From positions 1 to 28,505 of the forward strand of contig CANQMG010000009.1 in NCBI GenBank assembly GCA_947624925.1: 28,505 nt of DNA, in the 5' to 3' direction. Position 1 is the stretch's first letter, and every line of letters begins with the position of its first letter. The notes under the pieces are model-generated. The model searched no databases and had not been told where the DNA came from. It saw nothing but the letters and a program-made list of their open reading frames with translations. Shown one piece after another: positions 18,029 through 24,917 of this stretch. A program made the position numbers and the translations under genes. This DNA is from an uncultured Clostridia bacterium (GTDB taxonomy: Bacteria; Bacillota; Clostridia; TANB77; CAG-508).

Positions 18029-18868
18029 TTGAAGAATTAGAAAAACAAATTGCTTGGCAAAATATTAATACATCAGAAGATAAAAATAAAATACTTACTG
18101 GTAAGGCAGTAGCAATAGAAAGCGAGAAAGTAAAATTAACAAACTCAGATGGAAAAGTAAAAGAAGAAAATATTAATTGTATTGTAGTGAATTTTAAAAA
18201 TATAAAAGTTATAATACCAGGGAAAGAATTAGGAATTGAAAAAGAAGATAAGAAAAGTATAAGAAATTTAATAGGTTCAGAAATAAAATTTATTATATTA
18301 GAATCAGATAAACTAACAAATACAGCTGTTGCATCAAGAAAAAAAGCTATGGATAAAATAAAAAATATCCAACTAAGAAAATATGAAAAAGGTGATATTG
18401 TTTATGCAAAAGTTATTTCTGTTTTGAGTAAATATGTAATTGTTGAATGTTTAGGATTTGATATAAAATTAAAAATAACTGATTTAGAATATGGATATGT
18501 AGCAAACTTAGCAAATTTATATCAAGTAGGAGATAAAATAAAAGTATTGATAAAAGATATAGATGAAGAAAAGAATATTTTAAAAATATCCCATAAGGAA
18601 ACTAAAGAAGATCCATATAAAAACATTAGAAAGAACTATATTGAAGGAGGAGAATACCTTGCGAAGGTAACAGGCTTTTCAGATAATCGGTGTTTTTGCT
18701 TCACTAAATCAAGGAATAGATACAATGGCAACATTACCTGTATGGCTAGATATGCCACCGCTTCCAAATGATACAATAGTTGTAAGAATTAAAAAAATTA
18801 TTCCAGAAAAAAGAAAAATTTATAGTTCACTACTAAAAATAGTTAGGAGGGAATCTATAAATGAATAA
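18025..18868 (+). CDS. S1-domain RNA-binding-like ICE protein, with one CGG +1 shift
   Basis: The joined product is 280 residues from a TTG start overlapping the VirD4 stop (GGAGGAAG upstream). Residues about 125-190 form an S1-like OB fold (KYEKGDIVYAKVISVLSKYV, ...VGDKIKVLIKDIDEEKN, ILKISHKET). A second fold begins GGEYLAKVTGFSDN, then CGG, then GVFASLNQGIDTMATLPVWL; GVF after the first strand is the classic S1 pattern, reached only after the shift. It ends INE at 18866-18868, overlapping the next ATG. S1-like proteins downstream of VirD4 are frequent in these ICEs; the role is unknown. Unshifted translation continues 27 codons to TGA 18769-18771. Confidence 0.82.
18688..18690 (+). other. 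In-frame CGG, +1 frameshift site (S1-domain protein)
   Basis: AAT CGG T. Skipping the C gives DNGVFASLNQG, an S1-type motif. The zero frame stops at 18769-18771. Confidence 0.87.
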
Positions 18869-19346
18869 AAAACAAAATGAAATGTTACAGTTTTTAAGCA
18901 AATTTAAAAGCTGTACGGAAGAGCAGTTAATTTTTTTTACAAATGGAACTATGCAAGATATTAATTATTTACTAACATCTAATTTAATAGTAAAAGATGA
19001 AAGAACAAAGCTTTTATATTTAAAGGTAAAAAGAAAAGTAGATGTAAGAACATCGGTAGCGTTGGATGTTATAAAAGAAATAAAAAATGATATAAAAGAT
19101 TTTGGATATAGTAGAAATTTCCCAGTAATTTTTAATGCTGTCACAAATGAAAATAAAACATGTGATATAGCAGTGATAAGGCATATTGAGCAAGAAACAG
19201 TATTTAAAAAATTAAAAGAATATTCTAATGCAGATAAAATAATAATTGTACTTGAAAATAGTGAATATAACAAAAGTATAATTAATACAAAAAAAGAAGT
19301 ACTTATATGTACATATCCAATAAAAATAATAGATAAAATAAACTAA
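18861..19346 (+). CDS. Short winged-helix ICE protein related to the 15245 gene
   Basis: 161 residues. NKKQNEMLQFLSKFKSCTEE and QLIFFTNGTMQDINYLLTSN give a winged helix like the N-terminus of the 15245 product (both have a FLSK core), followed by a single alpha/beta domain (KTCDIAVIRHIEQETVFKKL, ADKIIIVLENSEYN). It is shorter than its relative. TAGGAGGGAA precedes the ATG and it overlaps the S1 gene by 8 bp, so it is translationally coupled to it. It contains two out-of-frame CGG triplets (at 18916 and 19054) and reads through normally. Function unknown. Confidence 0.6.
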   Translation: MNKKQNEMLQFLSKFKSCTEEQLIFFTNGTMQDINYLLTSNLIVKDERTKLLYLKVKRKVDVRTSVALDVIKEIKNDIKDFGYSRNFPVIFNAVTNENKTCDIAVIRHIEQETVFKKLKEYSNADKIIIVLENSEYNKSIINTKKEVLICTYPIKIIDKIN

Positions 19347-19360
19347 AATTTTTTCTCAGA

Positions 19361-19390
19361 TTGAAAAATTGAATTATAAAATTTTATAAT
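19361..19390 (+). promoter_or_regulatory. Sigma-A-like promoter for the 19418 gene
   Basis: TTGAAA (19361-19366), an 18-nt spacer and TATAAT (19385-19390), followed by AGAAAGGGTGATG as ribosome binding site. Confidence 0.6.
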
Positions 19391-19417
19391 ATAAAGAAAA
19401 AGAAAGGGTGATGAAAT

Positions 19418-19645
19418 ATGGATATAATATTAGCAATTATATTTGGAATAGCATTAGCTATTGTAATTTATGAATCTTATTATGAAAAAAAGGAGAAGAA
19501 AATACAAACACTATTAGCACCAAAGGCTGAAGAACTAATTGAAGTGTCTAGTTTAACAATTGCTAAAAAACAACGAGAATTAAAGAGAGAATTAACTGAG
19601 CATGAAAAAAATGAAATATTAGATGAGTGCTATAGTAAGTTGTAG
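19418..19645 (+). CDS. Small single-pass membrane protein
   Basis: 75 residues: an N-terminal membrane helix (DIILAIIFGIALAIVIYESY) and a charged helical tail (KKEKKIQTLLAPKAEELIEV...AKKQRELKRELTEHEKNEIL). It has its own promoter and terminator. I do not recognise the family. It is the last gene of the clearly element-like block. Confidence 0.6.
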   Translation: MDIILAIIFGIALAIVIYESYYEKKEKKIQTLLAPKAEELIEVSSLTIAKKQRELKRELTEHEKNEILDECYSKL

Positions 19646-19649
19646 AAAG

Positions 19650-19685
19650 TAAGGAGTTAGTATTTAAACTAGCTCCTTATTTTAT
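19650..19685 (+). terminator. Terminator after the 19418 gene, convergent with the Spo0E-like gene
   Basis: AAGGAGTTAG and CTAGCTCCTT form a 10-bp stem with one G-U pair around about 8 nt, followed by a T-rich stretch. It may serve both strands. Confidence 0.75.
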
Positions 19686-19827
19686 TTATATTACTCATTT
19701 GTATATTAATGTATTTGTCCAAAGTTTTATTTTGTTTCAATATTTTATCGTAAGAAACGTTTTGTTCAATCATTTTGTAAAGTTTAGCACGATTTTTACA
19801 AATTAATAAAATTATTTTTGAATCCAC
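19669..19827 (-). CDS. Spo0E-like aspartyl-phosphate phosphatase
   Basis: 52 residues on the minus strand: VDSKIILLICKNRAKLYKMI, ...VSYDKILKQNKTLDKYINIQM. Two helices with the pattern I...R..L....E......KIL..(S/N)..LD..I match the Spo0E family, which dephosphorylates response regulators such as Spo0A in sporulating Bacillota. The signature Ser position of S-x-x-L-D is Asn here (NKTLD), so activity is uncertain. The GTG at 19827 lies 8 nt after AAGGAGGT and is preferred to the ATG further upstream. A TATAAT box lies upstream on the same strand. Confidence 0.65.
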   Translation of the reverse strand: MDSKIILLICKNRAKLYKMIEQNVSYDKILKQNKTLDKYINIQMSNINKIRS

Positions 19828-19929
19828 GTTATTAACCTCCTTAATTAACATAATTATAACAAAGTAATATTAAAAATACTGTTATAATTTGTCGATAATG
19901 ATAAAAAACTAAATTTTACTACTATTTTT

Positions 19930-19959
19930 TTGAATTTTATGATATTATCTAAATATAAC
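19930..19959 (+). promoter_or_regulatory. Probable promoter for the 20004 gene
   Basis: TTGAAT, an 18-nt spacer and TATAAC, about 45 nt before the ATG at 20004. Confidence 0.4.
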
Positions 19960-20003
19960 ATTTACAAAAGATGAAAATAAAACAATGAAATTAGGGGAAT
20001 GTT

Positions 20004-20252
20004 ATGAAAAAATATAAGGAAGCTAATAAAAGCGAAACAGAAACAACAATAAATGTTTTATATAGTGAAAATATATTATCAATATATACCAATAAAGTAG
20101 ATTTAGAAAGACAATTATGCAAAGCAATAGGTGAGCCAACACATGAATATGTGAAAGGTAGAAGTATTGTAGCCAGTAGATGGGATGTATCACTAAATGA
20201 AAAAAGTAAGATTACTCAAATGATGCTAAAAGCTAATATTTTTGAATTATAA
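20004..20252 (+). CDS. Conserved small hypothetical protein
   Basis: 82 residues: SETETTINVLYSENILSIYT, NKVDLERQLCKAIGEPTHEY, ...SRWDVSLNEKSKITQMMLKA. I recall similar short proteins in many Clostridia but cannot give a function. It looks soluble and complete, with TTAGGGGAATG as the ribosome binding region. It may be co-transcribed with the membrane protein that follows 19 bp later. Confidence 0.6.
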   Translation: MKKYKEANKSETETTINVLYSENILSIYTNKVDLERQLCKAIGEPTHEYVKGRSIVASRWDVSLNEKSKITQMMLKANIFEL

Positions 20253-20271
20253 ATAAAAAAGAGGTTAGATT

Positions 20272-20700
20272 ATGAATAATGAAAATTTAAATAATTATAT
20301 TCCAGAATATAATCCATCCAAATACAAAAAGGCAGCTAAAATATCAAAAATAATATCAATTATATTGTTATTTATTATGATAACTGGTATTACATTGATT
20401 TTATTGAAAGCCTTGTTGGATAGTAATTCTTTTATTGTAAATGTAAATGGTATTTCTCGAAAGAACTGGAGTTGGATAATTATTCTTATGGGTTCAATAG
20501 TTGGCGTTTTTGGAATAACTTCTCTATGTACTTATGTCCTATATATCAGATTAAAACAAGCTAATGCTGTATTCTCAGAACCAGATGAAAAAAAACGATT
20601 AGCTTTGCATTTGAAATTTGATGTAGAAGCTAAAAAAGCAGCTAAAGCACATGCAACTTATGATGCAGTTAATATAGTAAATAATATAAAAAAACAATAA
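20272..20700 (+). CDS. Membrane protein with two helices, hypothetical
   Basis: 142 residues from an ATG after AAGAGGTTAG. Two membrane segments (about residues 27-47, IISIILLFIMITGITLILLK, and 66-90, WIIILMGSIVGVFGITSLCT) with a short outside loop, and a cytoplasmic tail with alanine/lysine-rich helices (DVEAKKAAKAHATYDAVNIV). Not recognised. Confidence 0.6.
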   Translation: MNNENLNNYIPEYNPSKYKKAAKISKIISIILLFIMITGITLILLKALLDSNSFIVNVNGISRKNWSWIIILMGSIVGVFGITSLCTYVLYIRLKQANAVFSEPDEKKRLALHLKFDVEAKKAAKAHATYDAVNIVNNIKKQ

Positions 20701-20756
20701 CTTTAATACTTTAATATATGAAGATAAAATAATGTAGTATAACTAGGAGATATATA

Positions 20757-21222
20757 ATGATAGAAATCAAACAAATTCATTATAAAGAAAAATATATGGA
20801 TTTAATATTGAAGGCAGATCCAGATAAAGATATGGTAGAAAAATATATTAAAAAATCAGATATGTATGGATTATTTAAAGATGATAAAATAATATCAGAA
20901 ATTATTATAACAAAAGTGGATAATGACATTTGCGAATTAAAAAATTTTGCAACAATAGATGAAGAAAGAGGAAATGGTTTTGGAAAAAAATTAATTAAAT
21001 ATGTCATACAATTATATAAGGATAAATATAAGAAAATGATAGTAGGTACAACAGAAAATAACATACCATTTTATGTGAAAAGTCGGATTTGATAAATATT
21101 ATAAAACAATAAAAAATTTTTTCACTGATAATTACTCGGAAGAAATATGGGATGGTAATTTACATTGCATTGATATGTATTATTATTATATTGATCTAAA
21201 AGCATTAGAAGAAAAAATATAA
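20757..21222 (+). CDS. GNAT family N-acetyltransferase, with one CGG +1 shift
   Basis: The joined product is 154 residues. A GNAT core is visible: MYGLFKDDKIISEIIITKVD, CELKNFATIDEERGNGFGKK (strand 4 plus the acetyl-CoA loop R-G-N-G-F-G), LIKYVIQLYKDKYKKMIVGT, ENNIPFYVKS, CGG, then GFDKYYKTIKNFFTDNYSEE and IWDGNLHCIDMYYYYIDL. Skipping the C gives FYVKSGFDKYYK, matching the family's F-Y-x-K-x-G-F segment. The zero frame ends at 21090-21092, losing the last strands. Substrate unknown. AGGAG lies 8 nt before the ATG. The gene lies outside the transfer-gene block, which shows the CGG rule is not limited to transfer genes. Confidence 0.9.
21084..21086 (+). other. In-frame CGG, +1 frameshift site (GNAT)
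   Basis: AGT CGG A. Skipping the C gives YVKSGFDKYY, the conserved GNAT end segment. The zero frame stops at 21090-21092. Confidence 0.92.
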
Positions 21223-21259
21223 TACTTTTTCTACTATTAATTTATAATAAAAATAAAAA

Positions 21260-21285
21260 ATCTACTAATGGTAGGTTTTTTTATT
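21260..21285 (+). terminator. Terminator after the GNAT gene
   Basis: AAAATCTAC and GTAGGTTTT form a short stem with one G-U pair, followed by a run of T's. Confidence 0.7.
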
Positions 21286-21335
21286 AAGTTTTTTAGCTTA
21301 TATTATATTTAAAATATAATTAAAGGAGGAAAACT

Positions 21336-22091
21336 ATGAATCAAGAAAAAATAGGAAAGTTTATTGCTGAATGTAGAAAAGATAAGAAACTTACACAAGC
21401 ACAATTAGCAGAGAAATTAAATATGTCTGACAAATCTATATCAAAGTGGGAAACAGGGAAAGGGATGCCAGATTCTTCAATTATGTTAGAATTATGCAAC
21501 TATTTAGGTATTAATGTAAATGAATTATTAAGTGGAGAACACTTAGAAGATGAAGAATATAAAGAAAAGGCAAATGAAAATATTATAAAAATTACAAAAG
21601 AATATGAAAAAAATAAAAAAATAAAAAATATACTATTAATAACATCAATAATTATTGTTATATTTCTATTAATTATTGGTATTGCAAAAATAATTTATGA
21701 AAATATAGAAATTAATCTTGAATATGATAATAGATTAATTGGATGTGAAATTGTAGGAAATGAAATTATTTGTTCCTTTAAAGGATCAAGTTTAATATAT
21801 TTTGATTCAACAAAAATTGACACAGATACAGAAACTTTAATTTTTATAACTGGTAAAATGTTATTACAAAATAAAATACATAGTCATTTTGAAACATGGG
21901 ATTCTATGGCTCAATTAACAGATGGAAACGAAGTTCGATTTATTTCAAAAAAAACAATAGATATAAATGAAGAATATAGAGATAAAGTCAAAGTTTATTA
22001 TACAAATGTATCTTTTAATCAAATAAAAAAAGCCAATGAAGATAGTCTACAAGAAATAATAGAGCAATCAAATCTAATAGCAGAAAAATAA
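21336..22091 (+). CDS. XRE-type regulator with a membrane helix
   Basis: 251 residues. Residues 1-65 are a classic XRE helix-turn-helix (GKFIAECRKDKKLTQAQLAE, LNMSDKSISKWETGKGMPDS). A linker and one membrane helix follow (about residues 97-120, NILLITSIIIVIFLLIIGIA), then an outside C-terminal domain of about 130 residues (RLIGCEIVGNEIICSFKGSS...). This is the membrane-bound XRE architecture common in Bacillota. The target and signal are unknown. AAAGGAGG precedes the ATG. It has its own terminator. Confidence 0.85.
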   Translation: MNQEKIGKFIAECRKDKKLTQAQLAEKLNMSDKSISKWETGKGMPDSSIMLELCNYLGINVNELLSGEHLEDEEYKEKANENIIKITKEYEKNKKIKNILLITSIIIVIFLLIIGIAKIIYENIEINLEYDNRLIGCEIVGNEIICSFKGSSLIYFDSTKIDTDTETLIFITGKMLLQNKIHSHFETWDSMAQLTDGNEVRFISKKTIDINEEYRDKVKVYYTNVSFNQIKKANEDSLQEIIEQSNLIAEK

Positions 22092-22122
22092 AAATGGTAC
22101 TTTTAAGTTGTACCATTTTATT
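22091..22122 (+). terminator. Bidirectional terminator between convergent regulator genes
   Basis: AAAATGGTAC (22091-22100) and GTACCATTTT (22110-22119) form a perfect 10-bp stem flanked by A and T runs. It lies between the + strand XRE gene and the minus-strand XRE gene, overlapping both ends. Confidence 0.85.
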
Positions 22123-22366
22123 TTGTTTTAGGTTCAAATAAATCTTCAGCTTTAATTTTAAGAATATTACAAATACCCCAAAGTTCGTAATCTCTGACAG
22201 TTCTTTTATTATGTTCTATGCTAAAAATATCAGATTGATATAGAGTAATACCTAATAAACTTAATTTATTACTCAATTCTTCTTGTGAAATATTTAACCT
22301 TTCTCTTGTGCGTTTTAACTTATTTCCAATAATATTGTATGAATCATTATATTTATTAAATTTCAT
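22118..22366 (-). CDS. XRE family helix-turn-helix regulator
   Basis: 82 residues on the minus strand. The HTH is LKRTRERLNISQEELSNKLS with ITLYQSDIFSIEHNKRTVRD, and the tail is LWGICNILKIKAEDLFEPKT. GGGAG lies before the ATG on that strand. It is divergent from the regulator at 22472, with about 105 bp between them holding both promoters. Confidence 0.82.
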   Translation of the reverse strand: MKFNKYNDSYNIIGNKLKRTRERLNISQEELSNKLSLLGITLYQSDIFSIEHNKRTVRDYELWGICNILKIKAEDLFEPKTK

Positions 22367-22403
22367 AATTAACTCCCTAAAAATTAAAATTTATATATTT
22401 GTA

Positions 22404-22433
22404 TTGATTTTATAATGAAATTTGATGTAAAAT
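22404..22433 (+). promoter_or_regulatory. Promoter for the 22472 regulator
   Basis: TTGATT (22404-22409), an 18-nt spacer and TAAAAT (22428-22433). Confidence 0.5.
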
Positions 22434-22451
22434 AATAGAGTACAGTCTATT
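22434..22451 (+). promoter_or_regulatory. Small inverted repeat at the promoter, possible operator
   Basis: AATAGA and TCTATT with a 6-nt centre directly follow the -10 box, where a repressor would block transcription. Either flanking XRE protein could bind it. This is inferred from position only. Confidence 0.35.
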
Positions 22452-22471
22452 AAAACGATAAGGAGTAAAAA

Positions 22472-22708
22472 ATGAATGATAATAGAATATTAATAGAATT
22501 GGGAAGTAGAATAAAAGGTTTATTGGATTTTAAAAACATAAAAAGAAGTTATATGGCTGAAAAACTCGATATAACTTATAATACACTTACTAAAAAATTA
22601 AATGGAGAAAGAGAGTTTAAAATTTCGGAAATATTTAAGATGTCAGAAGTGTTTAATATGGATGTAAAGACATTTCTAGATATATTACTTAGAGAAAAAT
22701 TTCTTTAA
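22472..22708 (+). CDS. Small XRE-like regulator
   Basis: 78 residues with an HTH: GSRIKGLLDFKNIKRSYMAE, KLDITYNTLTKKLNGEREFK, then ISEIFKMSEVFNMDVKTFLD. This is the phage/ICE Cro-like pattern. The ribosome binding site is AAGGAG. It forms a divergent pair with the minus-strand regulator, a common control switch arrangement. An out-of-frame CGG (22626) is present and harmless. Confidence 0.75.
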   Translation: MNDNRILIELGSRIKGLLDFKNIKRSYMAEKLDITYNTLTKKLNGEREFKISEIFKMSEVFNMDVKTFLDILLREKFL

Positions 22709-22870
22709 ATATAAAAATGTATATAAATATATTAGTATGGTATATATAATTTCAGTTATTAAAAGCCAACCTTTAATAGATTGGCGTATATTTGTATTAT
22801 GCCGAAAATAAAACAAAATATTAATTTGATTAACGGAATATGTTAAAATAATGAAGGGAGAATAAAATAA

Positions 22871-23101
22871 ATGAAAGAAAATAAAATATTCAATCAAGAA
22901 TATGTTATGAAGTTAAATGCGAAATGTGATGATATACAGAGTAAGTATGAATTTAACATACCAAAATATATATTAACAGAAATTGTAGAAAATGGTTCTG
23001 ATAAGTTAAATATATATTTATTAATAAATTTAGCAGTAATGAATGATAGAATTTCAGTTAATGAGGGTAAGTTATTGAAAAAAGATTATAAATTATTATA
23101 A
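22871..23101 (+). CDS. Small hypothetical protein
   Basis: 76 residues, acidic and helical (NQEYVMKLNAKCDDIQSKYE, ILTEIVENGSDKLNIYLLIN, DRISVNEGKLLKKDYKLL). It has an AAGGGAG site before the ATG. Not recognised; a small helical regulator is possible. The 160 bp before it hold only a weak 5-bp hairpin. Confidence 0.5.
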   Translation: MKENKIFNQEYVMKLNAKCDDIQSKYEFNIPKYILTEIVENGSDKLNIYLLINLAVMNDRISVNEGKLLKKDYKLL

Positions 23102-23198
23102 GAAAAACATATATTAAATGATTAGTATATTGTCAAGATATAAAACAAAGAAAACAACGTTTTAGATAAAACAAAAATGCAATAAAGTGAAAAAATAG

Positions 23199-23227
23199 TT
23201 GTAACATTTATAATTATGTGTTAAAAT
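23199..23227 (+). promoter_or_regulatory. Promoter of the oligopeptide transporter operon
   Basis: TTGTAA (23199-23204), a 17-nt spacer and TAAAAT (23222-23227), about 30 nt before the ATG at 23259. Confidence 0.6.
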
Positions 23228-23258
23228 AACATATAATTGAATAAGAAAGGAGAAAAAA

Positions 23259-24881
23259 ATGAAAAAAAGTCAAATTTTATTTATTATTATTATTGTATGC
23301 GTTATCGTTATTGCAGGAGTTTTTTTCACTTTAAGGAGTAAAGATAAAGGCATAAAAACAGCAGATAAAGACACGATTGATGTGTCTATAGCATCACAGA
23401 TAAATGCATTAGATCCAGCTTTAAGTCTTACAGTTGATATTAGATCTATACTTTCAAATATGTACGAAGGATTATTTAATATTGATGACAAAGGAAATAT
23501 AACACCTGGTGTAGCGACTGAATATTATTCAAATGATGAAAAAACAATTTATACATTTAAATTAAGAGAAGATGCAAAGTGGTCTGATGGAATGCCAGTA
23601 ACTGCACAAAATTTTAAAGATGGGTGGACAAGAGTTCTAAACCCAGAAACAGCTTCAGCTTGGTCATCATATTTATATTATATAAAAAATGCAGAAGCCT
23701 ATAACAAAGGAGAAGCATCGGCAGAAGATTTAGGAATTGAAGTAAAAGACGATTTTACTTTGATTGTTACAATGGAAGAACCATGTTTGTTTTTTGCTGA
23801 GATGACTACTATTCAACCTTATTATCCTGTAAGATTGGACAAAATTAATGAGGACAATCAAAATTGGGATAAAAATTCAAGTACTCAGATTTCGAATGGA
23901 GCATTTAGATTAAAAGAATGGAATAATGATGTGGATATTCAACTTGTCAAAAACGAAAACTATTGGAATAATCAAGAAATTAAAATTAAAAATATTAATT
24001 TCTTATTGTATTCAGATGTAACATTAATACAAAATGCATATGAAACAGGAACATTGGATTTTGTAGAATATACGTTAACAAATGATGAAATGAAGCAATT
24101 AGATGAAATAAAATTTGCAGATTATCCAAACATAAGAATTTTAGAATTCAATTTGGATAAAGATATATTTAAAGATATAAGAGTTAGAGAAGCAATAAAC
24201 TTGGCGTTAAACAGAAAAGAAATTGCTAGTTTTATGGGAGAAGGCAATAATCCATTACTTGCATATATTCCACCTAATGCATTTAAGAATACATATGAGA
24301 ATAAAGATTTTAGAGCTGATAGTTTAGCTAAGGATTATTATTCAGAGGAAGCAAATATAGAAAAGGCAAAACAATTATTAAAAGAAGCAGGATATGAAAA
24401 TGGTGAGGGACTTCCTACAATTAACTACTTAACTAATACTATTGGATATAATGTTAAAACAGCTGAAATAGTGAAAAATCAATTATCAAAAATTGGAGTT
24501 AATGTACAAATTAACTCATTAGACAGAAATATAATGCAAACTACTAGATCAAACGGAGAATATGATTTGACAACAGAAACATTCTTATCTGAATTTCCAG
24601 ATATATCAAGTTATTTATATTCATTTGTGTCTAATGATTTTAGTAATTATGCACATTTTAATAGCTCAGAATATGATGAGATATATGCTAAAATAATTTC
24701 AACGTCCGACCAGAAAGAAAAATTCGAATTGGCACACAAAGCTGAAGAAATAGTATTGACCAATCAAGTTGTTGTTCCATTATATTATTTAAAACTTTCA
24801 TATATATCTAATGACAACTTAAAAGGATACATACATGACGTTACGGGTTGTTTAAATTTTAAAGGGGCGTATTATGAGTAA
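23259..24881 (+). CDS. oppA: Oligopeptide-binding protein of an ABC transporter (SBP_bac_5)
   Basis: 540 residues. An N-terminal hydrophobic segment (ILFIIIIVCVIVIAGVFFTL) anchors or exports it. Its one Cys is not in a normal lipobox (IIIVC), so membrane anchoring by the helix is likelier than lipidation. The body is a typical peptide-binding protein: IDVSIASQINALDPALSLTV, MYEGLFNIDDKGNITPGVAT, FKLREDAKWSDGMPVTAQNF, and near the end EKFELAHKAEEIVLTNQVVV. It captures peptides for the permeases that follow. AGAAAGGAG precedes the ATG. There is no in-frame CGG; three CGGs occur out of frame. Confidence 0.93.
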   Translation: MKKSQILFIIIIVCVIVIAGVFFTLRSKDKGIKTADKDTIDVSIASQINALDPALSLTVDIRSILSNMYEGLFNIDDKGNITPGVATEYYSNDEKTIYTFKLREDAKWSDGMPVTAQNFKDGWTRVLNPETASAWSSYLYYIKNAEAYNKGEASAEDLGIEVKDDFTLIVTMEEPCLFFAEMTTIQPYYPVRLDKINEDNQNWDKNSSTQISNGAFRLKEWNNDVDIQLVKNENYWNNQEIKIKNINFLLYSDVTLIQNAYETGTLDFVEYTLTNDEMKQLDEIKFADYPNIRILEFNLDKDIFKDIRVREAINLALNRKEIASFMGEGNNPLLAYIPPNAFKNTYENKDFRADSLAKDYYSEEANIEKAKQLLKEAGYENGEGLPTINYLTNTIGYNVKTAEIVKNQLSKIGVNVQINSLDRNIMQTTRSNGEYDLTTETFLSEFPDISSYLYSFVSNDFSNYAHFNSSEYDEIYAKIISTSDQKEKFELAHKAEEIVLTNQVVVPLYYLKLSYISNDNLKGYIHDVTGCLNFKGAYYE

Positions 24882-24903
24882 GGGCGATGCCTTTACTCAT
24901 AAT
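24871..24903 (+). promoter_or_regulatory. Strong hairpin over the oppA stop codon
   Basis: A 15-bp stem with one G-U pair (24871-24885 with 24889-24903) closes a 3-nt loop. It includes the oppA stop codon (24879-24881) and is not followed by a clear T-run. It probably protects the oppA mRNA or reduces read-through, so that the binding protein exceeds the permeases. Confidence 0.65.
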
Positions 24904-24917
24904 ATTTGATTGTAGTG

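Noticed and set aside
172..21086. The CGG breaks as ordinary pseudogenes or sequencing errors
   Set aside because: All thirteen have the same inserted base, the same codon phase and restore glycine; downstream frames stay open and conserved for long distances, and the many TGGA/TGGT strings elsewhere are unaffected. Raw reads would still be needed for proof.
172..21086. CGG reassigned to another single amino acid (for example Trp or Gln, as reported for some bacteria)
   Set aside because: A simple reassignment keeps the zero frame, but the zero frame stops soon after every site and similarity resumes only in the +1 frame.
22685..22897. Minus-strand frame of 70 codons between the XRE gene and the small hypothetical gene
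   Set aside because: No ribosome binding site, low-complexity Phe/Ile/Tyr composition and overlap with both neighbours.
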